Position numbers and translations under genes: made by a program
The notes under the pieces: model-generated
Told to the model about the DNA's origin: nothing
What the model saw: the letters and a program-made list of their open reading frames with translations, nothing else
Database searches by the model: none
NCBI GenBank assembly: GCA_029582155.1
Contig: CM055912.1
Coordinates: 868,001-932,000 of the forward strand
Reading direction: 5' to 3'
Length of the DNA: 64,000 nucleotides
DNA from: Panopea generosa
Lineage: Eukaryota > Mollusca > Bivalvia > Adapedonta > Hiatellidae
Part shown: piece by piece, positions 22,574-35,370 of the stretch
Numbering within the stretch: position 1 is the first letter of the stretch
Layout: every line of letters begins with the position of its first letter

Positions 22574-25344
22574 ACAGTACGTGATTTCTGTCTTCCTTTT
22601 TTTTTTTTTAATTGATAAGATTTTTGGAACATGTTGGAAATAAAAAGTAAATTGCATTTGATCATTTTTGAACTTTCTTAACACTGTCAGTTACTGAAAT
22701 TTAAACACATAAAAAGAAGAAGCCAGCTTCAGCCTCCCTTACAATGTTTTGTTTGTAAAGTTTCCCTTAAAATAGGATTATAGGTGTAAACCCACCATTG
22801 ATTTTTGTTCTTTATTCTATAGTAAATAGTAAAAGTTTGAAGGCTTGTCATTCATAGAGAAACCCAAATGAAAGAAGTGAAACCTACATTTTACTGTTTG
22901 TCAACCTCTGACTATCAAAATATGATGAGAAAAGTAGGGGTCATGTGTCATATAAGAGATATTTTTTCTGCTCAGTGTGTGCACTGATGCCAAAGTGAAA
23001 GTAGACTTCCAAAATCATGTATTCATTCCCCAATTTGCAAGCATCAATTTTTTTTCTAAATTCACAATTCAAACATGACAGTGATATCAAAATGTTCAAA
23101 ATACATTAATAATGCCATTCAAATAAAACAATGAGCATTAAAATAAGGAAAATGCATTTTTAAAGAAATGAGGATTATTTATAACCGCCATTATGCGACT
23201 ACTCCACAGAAGCACTTCCTTTTTGCAATGGTGGTACTATGCCTATAATAAACCCTGTGGCGGAGACACTTGTGGTCGAACTAGTCCGAGATATTGTGGG
23301 TATATTAAGCCTGTCACATTTCAATTTTCACGGGTACCTTATTTTATTGAGCTGGAAGTATTTTAAAGTACTATAATGCTCGTGTTTTAAACTTTTCATA
23401 TTTACCTGGTATTGTACCTATGTTTTAATCTAAATCTTTGTATTGAGTTAACAGCTTTAATATATCAATGTCCAGCAAACACTCTTGTAAAAAAGGGGCT
23501 TTGTCCCATGTGGTCATGTATGGAGTTTCACAATGACAAACAGAGCTGAGCAACAAGTAAACTGTCTGATGATATAAAAAATTGCTTTAACAATCAGTGC
23601 CTCCGCTGGGATTCGCCAATGTCGCCAAATGCGAAGGAAATTTTTAATTTGCGAAAGATTTTCCTCTTTTGCGAAAGTAGTTGCGACAAGGAAATCAACG
23701 GCTGATTCTCATATTCAAATTTGTAGAAATTATCTTGGCTAATCCATTTAACTGTCCCCTCATCCCAATAAACAACCATGACAATTAAGAGATAAATCAG
23801 CACCCAGCTGTGATATCTCCCTCAGGCCATTGCACTGTCACACATCATAAATTTCAACACATGTGTAAGATTACCCTAAGCTAAAAATAGCATATGCTAA
23901 AAATAGTCACGTGGTCGCGTAGTGACAACCGGCATATTCGTATTTTTAATTATTATATATATTTACATTTTTAAATCATATAGAAATTTAATATGTCTTA
24001 AAATATGCTAAACAGGTTTAGAAAAATTGTTTATGCCAATACACTGTCAACTATACTTTCTTGGGTAACCCCAATTTTTTGTCAACAAATAGTTAGTTTC
24101 AAAATGGCGGCTTCCGGGATAAAAACAATAAATGACTGTAGATTTTGTCTGTAAAATAATTTTGTTTATAATGTCAGCGATGACTGTTGGTTGTTTGATA
24201 TCAATACCAAGGTTTTACAATAAGTAGATCTGTTTGATCTATATGCTCTATTGTTATAATGCTAATATTGACCATATTTATAGCGAGTCTGTAGTGACAA
24301 ATTGGGTGGGGTAATAAAGTTATTTAGAAAATGTTGTGGAATGTTTTAACCAACGGCAATTCCAGTCAATACGCTGGCTGGAAATCCATAATTTATGTAT
24401 TTATAATTTTAAAATAAATTGATGTATGTAAATGTTAAATAATTATAAAATACACTGTATGGGGTTTTGTGAGAATAGCATGCTATAGAAAAAATAAAAG
24501 CAAAACAAAATAAGGCTCAAACAGCTGTTATTTGTGTGCACAAACGCACAAACATTGACAAAATCAAACAAGTACAGAAACATGACTGGGGCCGTTTTGG
24601 TTTTTGACTGCACTCCATTTAAACTAATGAATCATTTGCAATATAAATCAACAACTTACTACCAATCATTGCTTCCCCTAATTATCGACTTCAGGCAATA
24701 ATAACTCACAAGATAATAATAATTTTTAATAGTATTGCAATATACATTAAAAATTATATTCATAAAAAACCTGTTTAATTCAAATGCTAAAACAAGTAAA
24801 AGAAAACATGCAGAAAGTTACAGTAACTTATGAGTTGTTTGATAATGATTTAAAGGATGTTGGCCGAGGTACGCAGTTTAGTTGGCTACAAAAATGGCTC
24901 TTAATTTGGCTCCATTTTTTTTAATTTGGCTCCAACTTTTCAAATGTGGCGAAAGTAGTGGCGAAAAGAAAAAAATAGCCAGAGGAGGCCCTGACAATAA
25001 AGAACTGATAATTTTGCTAACCAGATGTAGAAGACATTTGGGGTGAGGTCTGGGAATTAGGGTTTGAATCCATTGAGGGAAAGCATGTGTAAATAGTGAT
25101 ATATACGGATCATGTGTGATATAGTGTACGTCCAATAGTGGAACGTTGAGAGGACAAAATGATCTCCAAACAGGGTTTGCTTGATGCCACAAATGGAGAC
25201 AGTTACTATTCACCGATTTATGAAGGAGGAGTATTTATAATCCTTTATTTATGTAGTTTTGACTCAGTCGTGTATTGATAAAAGATTCATATATAAAGGA
25301 AAGTTTTAAAAATCCAGTTGTAGGGAAATCTACTGGAAAGTCCT
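22574..25344. other. Mostly non-coding; two related GCGAAAG-type fragments
   Basis: No exon was supported in 2.8 kb. Two short minus-strand-oriented segments, 23595-23715 and 24870-25000, share the pattern of TTTCGC/GCGAC next to TTAATTTGG/TTAATTTGC and may be pieces of one old element. AT-rich elsewhere. Confidence 0.35.
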
Positions 25345-25684
25345 TAAGTGTGTTCAGACAGTGAGATGAGATGGATATAACAGGTGTCCGTGAGTGTGTT
25401 TGGTCAGTGAGACGAGATGGAAAACGTGTGTCCGTGAGTGTGTTCAGTCAGTGAGACGAGATGGAAATGTGTGTCTGTGAGTGTGTTCAGTCAGTGAGAT
25501 GAAATGGAAACGTGTGTCCGTGAGTGTGTTCAATCAGTGAGACGAGATGGATAACGTGTGTCTGTGAATGTGTTCAGTCAGTGAGATGAGATGGATAACG
25601 TGTGTCCGTGTGTGTTTAGTCAGTGAGACGTTACGGATAACATGTGTCTGTAAGTGTGTTCAGTCAGTGAGACGAGATGGATAA
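25345..25684. repeat. Minisatellite, about 8 copies of a 42-44-bp unit
   Basis: The unit contains GTGTCCGTGAGTGTGTTCAG and TCAGTGAGACGAGATGGA, with length changes between copies. Confidence 0.9.
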
Positions 25685-26488
25685 CACAAGATATGCTACA
25701 GAACTTAGAATATTCACCTGCGGTAGTTATTTATTAACACATCTTTTAGAATATGACAAAAACTTTTGGATTTTATTTAATATATTGAATTACCATTTTG
25801 ACTTCATAATTATGCTGTATATTAAAATTTGTAAAATTCACATAATTATATTGTCAATCTTCACCCTTCTCTGCCATCTTGTGACAAAGCCTTACTGCTG
25901 TGCAAGTTTGATGGAAGAAATTGAAGAACTTAACTCTCAGTCGACAATACCCTGATTGGTTGGTGTAAAGGTCAATCAGAGTTAACCCTGTAAGCTTGGC
26001 TGTCAGATCTACTGTGCGTAGATAATTGAAGTTAAAGTTGATCTGATTTTAATGAGATTGGGTAACTTAAAGTTGGAAATGTGATATGTGTATGCACCTT
26101 TCACCAGTTTGCATTTATCATGATTAAATGAAACAAATCTATGCAAGCAATAAATGATTGAAATCTTTAAAGTTGTACATGTGGAGCGACACATGAAGTT
26201 TCTGTTTCAGTAAGAAAAATGGAGGGAAATGAACTATTAAGTTTTCTCGGAACAACACAATGTCCTACATTTTTGGCAGATTTGTGTTCAATATTGATCT
26301 GATGATAATAGAGCCCTGGACAGTATTTCCAGTTAATGATCATGTACGGCAGGGGCCTTAATATTTTTCACTGAAAATTTAGAAGTGCAGGCCAGGAAAT
26401 TTGTTGTGGGATGGGGTGGGAGGGGGTCCTCTACTTTTTTTAAAAAATATAAAATTGTAATTGTGTATTTTTATAGTTGTTCTCAAAA
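25685..26488. other. Non-coding, nothing recognised
   Basis: AT-rich. The plus frame 25677-25955 begins inside the minisatellite and has no recognisable domain. Confidence 0.4.
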
Positions 26489-27828
26489 TTATATACAGTG
26501 ATCTTAAAATGGGCGGAAAGTTATTTAACCGGACATCAACAAAAGGTCTTTGTAGGTTCAAATTTGTCTAACAGTCAGGTAACATCAGCTGGAGTTCCTC
26601 AAGGTTCTGTTTTAGGACCATTATTCTTTTTAATTTATATTAATGATATTGCCGAACATTTATAAAGTATTACTAGAATATTGGCATATGATACATCTCT
26701 TGCATTCACGGCATCTAATATAACAGATATTGAAGGCATTTTAAACCATGACCTAAGTATGATTTCAGATTGGTCAGAACAATGGTTGGTTAATTTTAAC
26801 CCAAACAAAACAGAAGCAATCTTATTTGTTCTAAAAAAAAATGTCATGTATCCTACTTTGACTTTTAATAATACCAGTGTCAAGTTTGTAGATCATCATA
26901 AACATTTAGGACTCACATTAAGCAACCGTGGGAAATGGCATGAACATAAACAAAATATTTTACTCTGCATCAAAGGTTTTAGGTATGATCAGAAAAATCA
27001 AGTTTACAGTTAACAGAACAGCTTTAAATCAAATTTATATGTCATTTCTTCGACCTATTCTAGAATATGGATCTGTAGTGGGGGTGGGTGTACCCAATAT
27101 GAAATAGAAAATCTTGAAAAAATTCAACACGAAGCCGCCTGTATTGTATCCGGTTTAACTCGGTCTATTTCTCTTCGTAACTTATACAAAGAACTAGGTT
27201 GGCTTTCTGTAGAAGATAGATTATACCAAAAATTGATTGTTGCATATAAAGTAGAAAAAGGGTTAACTCCAGAATATTTAAACAATATTTTTCCTGAAAC
27301 TGTAGGAATAACTACACCATATATTCTAAGAAATAATTGTAATTATTCTTTATTAAATACAAGAACTCAATTATTTAGAAATTCTTTTATTCCATCATGT
27401 ATTTCTTCTTGGAATAATCTTCCGGAACACTTACGCAATTCAAAAACTCTACCATCATTTAAACGCATTTGTTTAAACCCACCAAAATACCATGTTTTTA
27501 TTTAACAGGTCCTTGTAAAATATCTATTTTTCATGCACGTTTAAGAAATGGTTGCAGTAACCTTAATTATGATTTATTTGTCAACAAACTAAAATTATAT
27601 TGAACTTGTGAAAAATGTGGGCATGAAAAAGAGGATGCCGAACACTATCATGCAATGTCCTTTTTAGGCGATCAACTTCATCTCTTTCATGCTACACGTC
27701 ACCTTCATCCTTTAAGTGTTAAAACCCTGTTACACAGGAGAGATGATATTTCAGCCAATGAAAATATTGCTGTATTTAACAACGTCCAAACTTATATTAA
27801 AGACACTAAACATTTTGATAAAGAATAG
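26489..27828 (+). pseudogene. 5'-truncated LINE reverse-transcriptase pseudogene (jockey/CR1-like)
   Basis: The frame starts inside the RT domain (LKWAESYLTG, KVFVGSNLS, SAGVPQGSVLGPLFF, YINDIAEHL) and meets an in-frame TAA at 26663-26665. The catalytic box, normally F-A-D-D before TSLAFT, reads LAYDTSLAFT at about 26681-26700: one of the two aspartates is gone, so even a repaired frame would be inactive. It continues with WSEQWLVNFNPNKTE and HKHLGLTLS, a frameshift near 26960, LRPILEYGSVV, and the 3' region IQHEAACIVSGLTR, LYKELGWLSVEDR and SSWNNLPEHLRN. After a stop near 27504 comes a Cys/His tail (CEKCGHEKEDAEHYH, 27607 on) to a TAG at 27826. All landmarks match non-LTR retrotransposon ORF2 C-termini. 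Confidence 0.9.
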
Positions 27829-28730
27829 ATTTTATTTATTTTAGTAGTTACCTCACAATGGAGCCCCTCATTTAAGGTCAGCATCGGAAGCATATATTTA
27901 AACAATGTATCCTATTTCATTTTTTCTTCTTGCTTCATATTTGAATATGTTTTATTGACAATTTAACATGACATTTAAGTCACTTTTTGTTCTGTTTTAC
28001 ATAGGAAATATTATTTCCTTCATATAATACAATTAGTAGTTCATGTTTTGATTGTGTTGTAAATTTATTTTGGAGGGCAAACACATTGACACAGAACTCG
28101 TGCAGGAAGGAACAAAAAGGGGGTTTGTTTATCTATAACCATACAACTAATTACATCTGCAGACGTTAAACAATCCTGATAATGTATTAAACTACCTCAG
28201 TAATATGCTAATTTTAATGATTGTATTTGGAAGAAAGGATAAGAAGTTTATAATAATAACATAATTTAGGGAATATGTAGCAATATTCTAGAAAGGATGC
28301 TGGGATTCTAACAATAGATGTTTCAAAAGTAGCAGTTCATGGTGAGTGTTTACTTTAATTGTATTTTAATACAGCTGCTCTGAATGTTTAAGAATTACTA
28401 TAATACATGGTTATATTCTTCAGATCATTTTCTGACCATCAGAGTTCTACATTATTATTAGATACCTTTGACAAAAATATAATGCAGTTACTTCAATATA
28501 CTGACCCCTGAACACCAGAAGGGCCCAACCTATTTTTTAAAGAAATGAATATTTAATGAAACCTGTATAATCAAATGTTAACAAATAAAAAATATATATA
28601 TGGTTAGTTAGATTTAATATAAGTTCATTAATGGTTCTAGCTCCTGGCTTTTGTTTAACCAACATATTTAAGTATATTATACTTAAAAACTTAAATTAGA
28701 GAAAACCTTACAGTTAATCCAGATATAAGA
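27829..28730. other. Non-coding, may include the LINE 3' untranslated end
   Basis: AT-rich sequence after the LINE stop. No clear poly(A) or microsatellite tail marks the element's end, and nothing else is recognised. Confidence 0.35.
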
Positions 28731-28731
28731 C

Positions 28732-29105
28732 TGATGATGATGGTGTTGATGATGATGATAATTGTGTTTATGATGGTGTTGATGATGATGATGATGATGG
28801 AGATTATGGTGATGATGATGGTGATGATGATGGTGCTGATGATGATGGTGTTGATGATGGTGGTGCTGCTGATGATGATGGTGATGCTGATGATGGTGCT
28901 GCTGCTGCTGATGGTGTTGATGATGATTGTGCTGATGATGATGATGTTGATGATGATTGTGCTGCTGATGATGATTGTGCTGATGATGATGGTGTTGATG
29001 ATGATTGTGTTGATGATGATTGTGCTGATGATGATCGTGCTGCTGATGATTGTGCTGCTGATGATGATTGTGCTGATGATGATGGTAATATTGATGATGA
29101 TATTG
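28732..29105. repeat. GAT/GCT/GTT trinucleotide-type microsatellite
   Basis: About 370 bases of imperfect trinucleotides (GAT, GTG, GCT, ATT) with TGATGATGATTGTGCTGA as a frequent higher-order phrase. Long frames on both strands (Met/Val/Leu-rich plus; Ile-rich and Ser-rich minus) simply reflect a stop-free triplet repeat. Confidence 0.95.
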
Positions 29106-29274
29106 TTGACCGCAATGACTTCATTGTTTGTCATTATACATTCTTTAAAGTAATTGGTTTATGAATTAGTTGCATACAATTTTTTATACATACACTGTTT
29201 CATTGACATTTTCAGTAAAGAGTAAGAAGCCATATGCACTCAAGCTTGTATTAAAGCTTACATTGAGGACATTC

Positions 29275-29590
29275 ATGTCCAGAGACACATTGCTTGTTTA
29301 CGCCTGGTTCTTTTGATGCCTGGTCATTTTTATGCCTGGTTTCTGACATTTTATGCCTTGTTCTTTTGACGCCTGAATTCTGACATTTTACACCTGGTCA
29401 TTTTTTACTCCTGGTTTCTAACATTTTACACGTGGTTCTTTTACGCGTGTTTTTTAACTCATTTGCATGTTTCGCAGAATTAATGCCTGGTTTACGTCTA
29501 ATTTTACACTTGGTTTTTATACTTTACATGAACGTAATTTACGCCTGTATTTCTATGAAATTATGCCTGGTTTACACAAATTTTAAAAAG
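29275..29590. repeat. Irregular tandem repeat with ACGCCTGGTT phrases
   Basis: About nine copies of phrases such as TTTATGCCTGGTTTCTGACA at 25-45-base spacing, diverged. No persistent frame. Confidence 0.7.
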
Positions 29591-30329
29591 AAAGGGTCAA
29601 AACTAGTTAATAATAAAACAATCAAAACCAGTTCACCATCAAACTTGAAATTCATTTTTTTTTTTTCAAAAAGAAATCTCTAAACCTAGCAAGGTTCAGA
29701 AATACTTTACAATTACCTTTACTAGGCGTGTCCATAAAACAGTTTGAATTTTAGTGACAAAAGAATTTGTTTAAGTAGGGCATGATCCTTAATTTATTTT
29801 GTGGAACTTCTGTGCTGCAGTTTGGCATTTCTCAGGTGAGCTGGACAGTGGTGAGGTAGAAATTTTTTGTTTTGCCAGATTTTGTTTTTGTATTGTCATT
29901 TTAAATGAAAATATCAGAAATCATTAAAAAAAGTCAATGCTTTGAAAGTCGCTAAAAAAGGTTTGGCTGGCTGCAAGTTTGAGCGAGTCAGTAATGAGTA
30001 TGGCAAACACTTTTATTTTTACCTTATCTGTGTTTTTATATTGAAATAAACTCTCCCATACATTGATGAGCTGAGACTTGGTTAAAATCACCTCATCCAG
30101 CCACATAAAACTTAATCCTCCATCTAAAGTACCAAATTAGCCCCACTGTCTTGCTGCTTATAAAATGGCTATCCTCTAAATGCTTAAACACCAAACAAGG
30201 ACAACATGTTTGACAATACTCAGACTTCTATCATCACGGTCAGGGAACTCTGTCACAACATAGAGTCATTCCCGTCAACAGTTTGTCACAGATTCACGTT
30301 GACAGTATTATATTTTTAGTAAATTTTGT
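29591..30329. other. Non-coding, nothing recognised
   Basis: AT-rich sequence without supported features. Confidence 0.35.
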
Positions 30330-30474
30330 CACAAGCCATCTGTTTTAAACAGCCATATTTTCTACTTCCTATTTCTATGCTTTTAGAGTAAATTAACCTG
30401 TATTAAGCAATCACCTGTCTTAAAAGGTCACTTTTGCTCCTCCCCTGACTGGCTGCTTAAGACAGTTTTGACTG
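30330..30474. mobile_element. Tc1/mariner-like MITE copy, left end eroded
   Basis: Right end GACAGTTTTGACTG followed by TA. The interior shows TTTCTATGCTTTTAGAG, CACCTGTCTTAAAAGG and GACTGGCTGCTTAAG, the reverse-orientation landmarks of the CAGTCAAACCTG family. The left inverted end is no longer clear. Confidence 0.7.
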
Positions 30475-30759
30475 TACAAACGGGAAGTTTTTACATTCAG
30501 GGGAAATGTTCTGCTTATGTTATCAGTAAAATGTCATCAAACTGATCCTCTGATTATGAATATTCTTTCAAGTTTAAAACCAATTTAATAACATTTCTCT
30601 GTCATTGGAGCTTTTTTTAAATAAAACTATGTTTGTTATTTACATAACTACCACATCAAGACACAACCAGTGTGATAAATAATAAATGTAGTCGCTTTTA
30701 TTGCTAAGTTTTAGTAATGCCTGAACACCAATTTATTCATTTATATAAAATTCAATTTT

Positions 30760-31045
30760 AAAATGTCAGTTTGTGACGACAGGGTAATGGAGGCGTGTCA
30801 ATCCTTATTTCAGTGTCACGGATTCTTTGGGATTCAGTGTCGATAGTTTTAACCTTGAAGAATAGTGCAACCCTATGCAAATACTGCCATTTACACTTCG
30901 GTTCTTGCACGGAGGCTGTCCATTGTAACATTAAATTTTGACCCTGTTGAAAAGTGACACATGAGTGATCCATTTTTAACATTGAAAACTGACCCTGGCC
31001 GTTATATAATGACCCACCTGCACTGTTGCATGTGACTTTCACTTG
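30760..31045. repeat. Dispersed repeat with TTTAATGTTACA phrases
   Basis: The phrases GGGTCAAAATTTAATGTTAC (read on minus) and TTTTCAATGTTAAAAA also occur, reordered, at about 32800-32935. The 94-codon minus frame (30758-31042) therefore lies in repeat sequence and is not called. Confidence 0.4.
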
Positions 31046-31062
31046 TTTACATTCTTTCTACT

Positions 31063-31235
31063 TGGAACTGTAGTCTAATGGATAGTTGGTCGCTCACGCC
31101 AGAGGTTGTTGGTTGGATCCCCAGCTCGACCCGATGCCTCTCATAATACATGCTCAGTACTGGTTCTACCCAGGAAGCGTACTTGAGAACATTTCAAAAC
31201 TCTGAGCTTTCATCACAACTGAGCTAAAATAAATA
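31063..31235 (+). mobile_element. tRNA-derived SINE, family C
   Basis: tRNA-like head (TAGTCTAATGGATAGTTGG, GTTGGTTGGATCCCC), then CCCGATGCCTCTCATAATAC, TCAGTACTGGTTCTACCCAG and a tail TGAGCTAAAATAAATAAA. Copies in the other orientation lie at 8348-8512 and 60283-60455. Confidence 0.8.
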
Positions 31236-31684
31236 AATATAAACTAACTTTCACTTGGTGACCCGCTTTCACATGTCAATGCAGAAAATTTATTTCTATG
31301 TTCACCTTTTTTAGTTTATCCAAAGTAAGTATGATTTGAATGTGCAACTTTATCTCAACCAGTTGCTCTACTAGCAACATTTTCAGATTAAACACCTATC
31401 ACCTATTTCAGTCCAATTTTCAGGTAAAACCACATTCCTAGGACCTTGTCCACTAACCTCATTCATTACCGCAAAATTATGTCTCAGTCTACCTACATTG
31501 AATGGCGAATCTACTTTATTGATATTACCGATCTGAAAAAAGGCAAGCAACGCAATTAGCGACATAGCTGTATATTGCAAACCATTAAAAGGTGCAAATA
31601 TTTCACACCCTTGGTGGAAATTGCCTTAAACTATCTTTGCTTTCTTTTCCACGCGTTTTCCTGCTAGCGTGTATTGAAGAACCT

Positions 31685-31925
31685 GCATGCAAATAATATA
31701 AACATCACATGACAAGATTGGCACATTTGATTGGCTGTTTGAAATATCGCTGTGTGTTGTGGAACCCGTATGCATAAATATAAACATCATGTGACAAGAT
31801 CAGCACCTTTGATTGGTTGCTTGAAATTTCATGCAAAGTTTGTTGTAGTCTGGTACCATGTCCAACTTAATTCTGTTAATGGAGAGTAAAGAAATGGAGT
31901 AGGGCAGCGGGTACCAGACTAAATT
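31685..31925. repeat. 84-bp tandem duplication followed by a 12-bp inverted repeat
   Basis: ATAAACATCACATGACAAGA at 31699 recurs as ATAAACATCATGTGACAAGA at 31781, with the following TTTGATTGG region also duplicated. Just after, TAGTCTGGTACC (31846-31857) is perfectly inverted at 31910-31921 with a 52-base loop, which looks like the ends of a small mobile or hairpin element. Confidence 0.65.
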
Positions 31926-33415
31926 TGTTGGGACTAACTAATATAATGACATTTCGTATATTTTGAGAATAAATTTATATAAAATACTTGCATATTTCTT
32001 TTTAATACAAATACAATCGAAACTCGTTATTTCAAATTCTGTGGGACCGTAAAAATAATTCGAAATATCCGAAGTTCGATTTATTTGGAGTCTTTATTTG
32101 TTCAACTTTTAACTGTTACCCGACCCACTTCACAAGTAAGAATTAATGTGTTATGTTCTAACCTGTAATAATGGCAAATAAATAAGGTTTTCAAGTCCTA
32201 ATTTTATTTTTGATATCTTGATTATTCAATTTTCGATCCCTTAATTTCTCTAATGGACTGGCTAATCATTACAAAAACGAGTATTCTACATTCAAAATAA
32301 ACTATTTAAAAAAATTAAGGTTTCCTCCATACAACTGAAAATACATAGTATACAGTTAAGGTACTTGGAAATTTTCAACCAATTTTATATTACTACATTT
32401 TGTATATCCTTAATAAGTTACAAATGCCTCCACAGTAAGGTTACGTATCCCCATGATCAGATTCTAGAAGCATTCCTCATGGTGGCGCCCAATAATATAA
32501 CTTGGTCAGGTCTTTAGTATTTATTGACAATTAGCAGTGCAATTTACCAGCATGCTGTCTTACGGGCATGTCTTGTTTTTCTATCTTCCTATTTTTTATG
32601 CAATTCATCAACTTTGTTAGTAATATGTAAATATATTTTAACAGCATAAACATAAACGAGAACTGCTAAAGCAACCATTTGTAATCATAGCAACAGATTG
32701 TAACAAAGCTTGCCTATGTTTAATTGTTGCAACATGCACCATCAGTCATGTGATGTTTTAACAAACTGTTATAAAAGGACCCAATGGCTGATCAAAATTT
32801 ACCACTGATCAGTTTTCAACGACTGTTTTGATCAGAATTTAATGTTGAAATGTGACCTGTGTCAATTTTCAACACTGAAAAAAACCACCTTTTTCAGGGG
32901 GGTCAAAGTTTAATGTTACACAGACATAATACTAGATCATAAAAGAGAAGTTGTCGTTACTCTACAGATTTAGTCAGTAAAAGTTAGAACCGGCACTGGA
33001 GCAAAACAATACCTTGGTACTTGCAACACAATAGCAATAGTCATGTTTCGTGAGACATCTGCCGGTAGTTTTAAACTCTACATATAACGAATCATTTTAG
33101 GGGAAAATTGTCACTTTTGATACGTATTGACGTTTTGAGTGATGTATTAATCAAGCTCAAAAGTAATAATCGTGTTTCCTAAGACTTCCACTGGCAGTTT
33201 AAAACTTTCCATAATTATAACTTGTCATTTTAGGGACAAATTGCCACTTTTTTTTATGTATTTCCCTTTTACATTTTGAGTGATGTATTTATCCAGCCCA
33301 TCAATTGACGCATGTCTTGTTCTCAATTATCTGACCAAGATGGAGATTCAAATTAAAGTCTTTCATTATTCTCCATTATTTGTTTTTTTTTTATCTAACA
33401 AATAAAAAATTATGT
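31926..33415. other. Non-coding, mostly dispersed-repeat-like
   Basis: At 32018-32090 a TTCGAAATATCCGAAGTTCG palindrome-like phrase suggests a dispersed repeat. At 33020-33300 a segment of about 150 bases is loosely duplicated (TAATCGTGTTTCCTAAGAC and CAATAGTCATGTTTCGTGAG blocks). No exon is supported. Confidence 0.4.
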
Positions 33416-33417
33416 CT

Positions 33418-35370
33418 ATAGCTGATACTGTCACCAGGGTCATATTTGGCTAACAAAGCTAGCTGATACTGTCACCAGGGTCATATTTGGCTAACATAGC
33501 TAGCTGATACTGTCACAAGGGTCATATTTGGCTAACAAAGCTAGCTGATACTGTCACCAGGGTCATATTTGGCTAACATAGCTATCTGATACTGTCACCA
33601 GGGTCATAGTTGACTAACATAGATAGCTGATACTGTCACCAGGGTCATATTTGGCTAACATAGCTATCTGATACTGTCACCAGGGTCATATTTGGCTAAC
33701 ATAGCTAGCTGATACTGTCACCAGGGTCATATTTGGCTAACAAAGCTAGCTGATACTGTCACCAGCATCATATTTGGCTAACAAAGCTAGCTGATTCTGT
33801 CACCAGGGTCATATTTGGCTAACATAGCTAGCTGATACTGTCACCAGGGTTATATTTGACTAACATAGCTAGCTGATGCTGTCACCAGGGTCATATTTGG
33901 CTAACATAGCTAGCTGATGCTGTCACCAGGGTCATATTTGGCTAACATAGCTAGCTATGCTGTCACCAGGGTCATATTTGGCTAACATAGCTAGCTGATG
34001 CTGTCACCAGGGTCATATTTGGCACACAAAGCTAGCTAATTCTGTCACCAGGGTGATCTTTTGCTAACATAGCTACAGCTGATTCTGTCACCAGGGTCAT
34101 ATTTGGCAAACATATCTGATTCTGTCACCAGGGTCATATTTGGCCAACATAGCTAGCTGATTCTGTCACCAGGGTCATATTTGGCTAACATAGCTAGCTG
34201 ATGCTGTCACCAGGGTCATATCTGGCTAACATAGCTAGCTGATGCTGCCACCAGGGTCATATTTGGCACACATAGCTAGCTAATTCTGTCACCAGGGTGA
34301 TCTTTTGCTAACATAGCTACAGCTGATTCTGTCATCAGAGTCATATTTGGCTCACATATCTGATTCTGTCACCAGGGTCATATTTGGCCAACATAGCTAG
34401 CTGATCCTGTCACCAAGGTCATATTTGGCCAACATAGCCAGCTGATACTGTCATTAGGGTCATATTTGGGTAACATAATAAGCTTATTATGTCACCAGGG
34501 TCATATTTGGCTAACATATCTGATTCTGTCACCAGAGTCATATTTGACTAACATATCTAGCTGATACTGTCACCAGCGTCATATTTGGCAAACATAACAA
34601 GCTGATCCTGTCACCAGGGTCATATTTTACTAACATAGCTAGCTGATTCTGTCACCAGGGTCATATTTGGCTAACAAAGCTAGCTGATTCTGTAACAAGG
34701 GTCATATTTGGCTAACATAGCTAGCTGATTCTGTCACCAGGGTCATATTTGGCAAACAAAGCTAGCTGATTCTGTCACCAGGGTCATATTTATCTAACAT
34801 AGCTAGCTGATTCTGTAACAAGGTTCATATTTGGCTATCATAGCTAGCTGATTCTGTCACCAGGGTCATATTTGGCTAACATAGCTAGCTGATTCTGTCA
34901 CCAGGGTCATATTTGGCTAACATAGCTAGCTGATTATGTCACCAGGGTGATCTTTGGCTAACATAGCTAGCTGATTCTGTCACCAGGGTCATATTTGGCT
35001 AACATAGCTAGCTGATTCTGTAACAAGGGTCATATTTGGCTAACATAGCTAGCTGATACTGTCACCAGGGTCATATTTGGCTAACATAGCTAGCTGATTC
35101 TGTAACAAGGGTCATATTTGGCTAACATAGCTAGCTGATACTGTCACCAGGGTCATATTTGGCTAACATAGCTAGCTGATACTGTCACCAGGGTCATATT
35201 TGGCTAACATAGCTAGCTGATACTGTCACCAGGGTCATATTTGGCTAACATAGCTAGCTGATTCTGTAACAAGGGTCATATTTGGCTAACATAGCTAGCT
35301 GATACTGTCACCAGGGTCATATTTGGCTAACATAGCTAGCTGATTCTGTCACCAGTGTCATATTTGGCTA
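33418..35370. repeat. Minisatellite, about 47 copies of a 41-bp unit
   Basis: Unit: AGCTAGCTGATACTGTCACC followed by AGGGTCATATTTGGCTAACAT. Subtypes differ at TACTGT/TTCTGT/TGCTGT and ACATAG/ACAAAG, and a higher-order block of several units is repeated near 33900-34400. No frame stays open. Confidence 0.95.

Noticed and set aside
28691-29153. Ile-, Ser- and Met-rich open frames of 100-147 codons on both strands
   Set aside because: Translation of a triplet microsatellite; no domain and open on both strands.
30758-31042. 94-codon minus-strand open frame
   Set aside because: Overlaps dispersed-repeat phrases also seen at about 32.8-32.9 kb; no domain.
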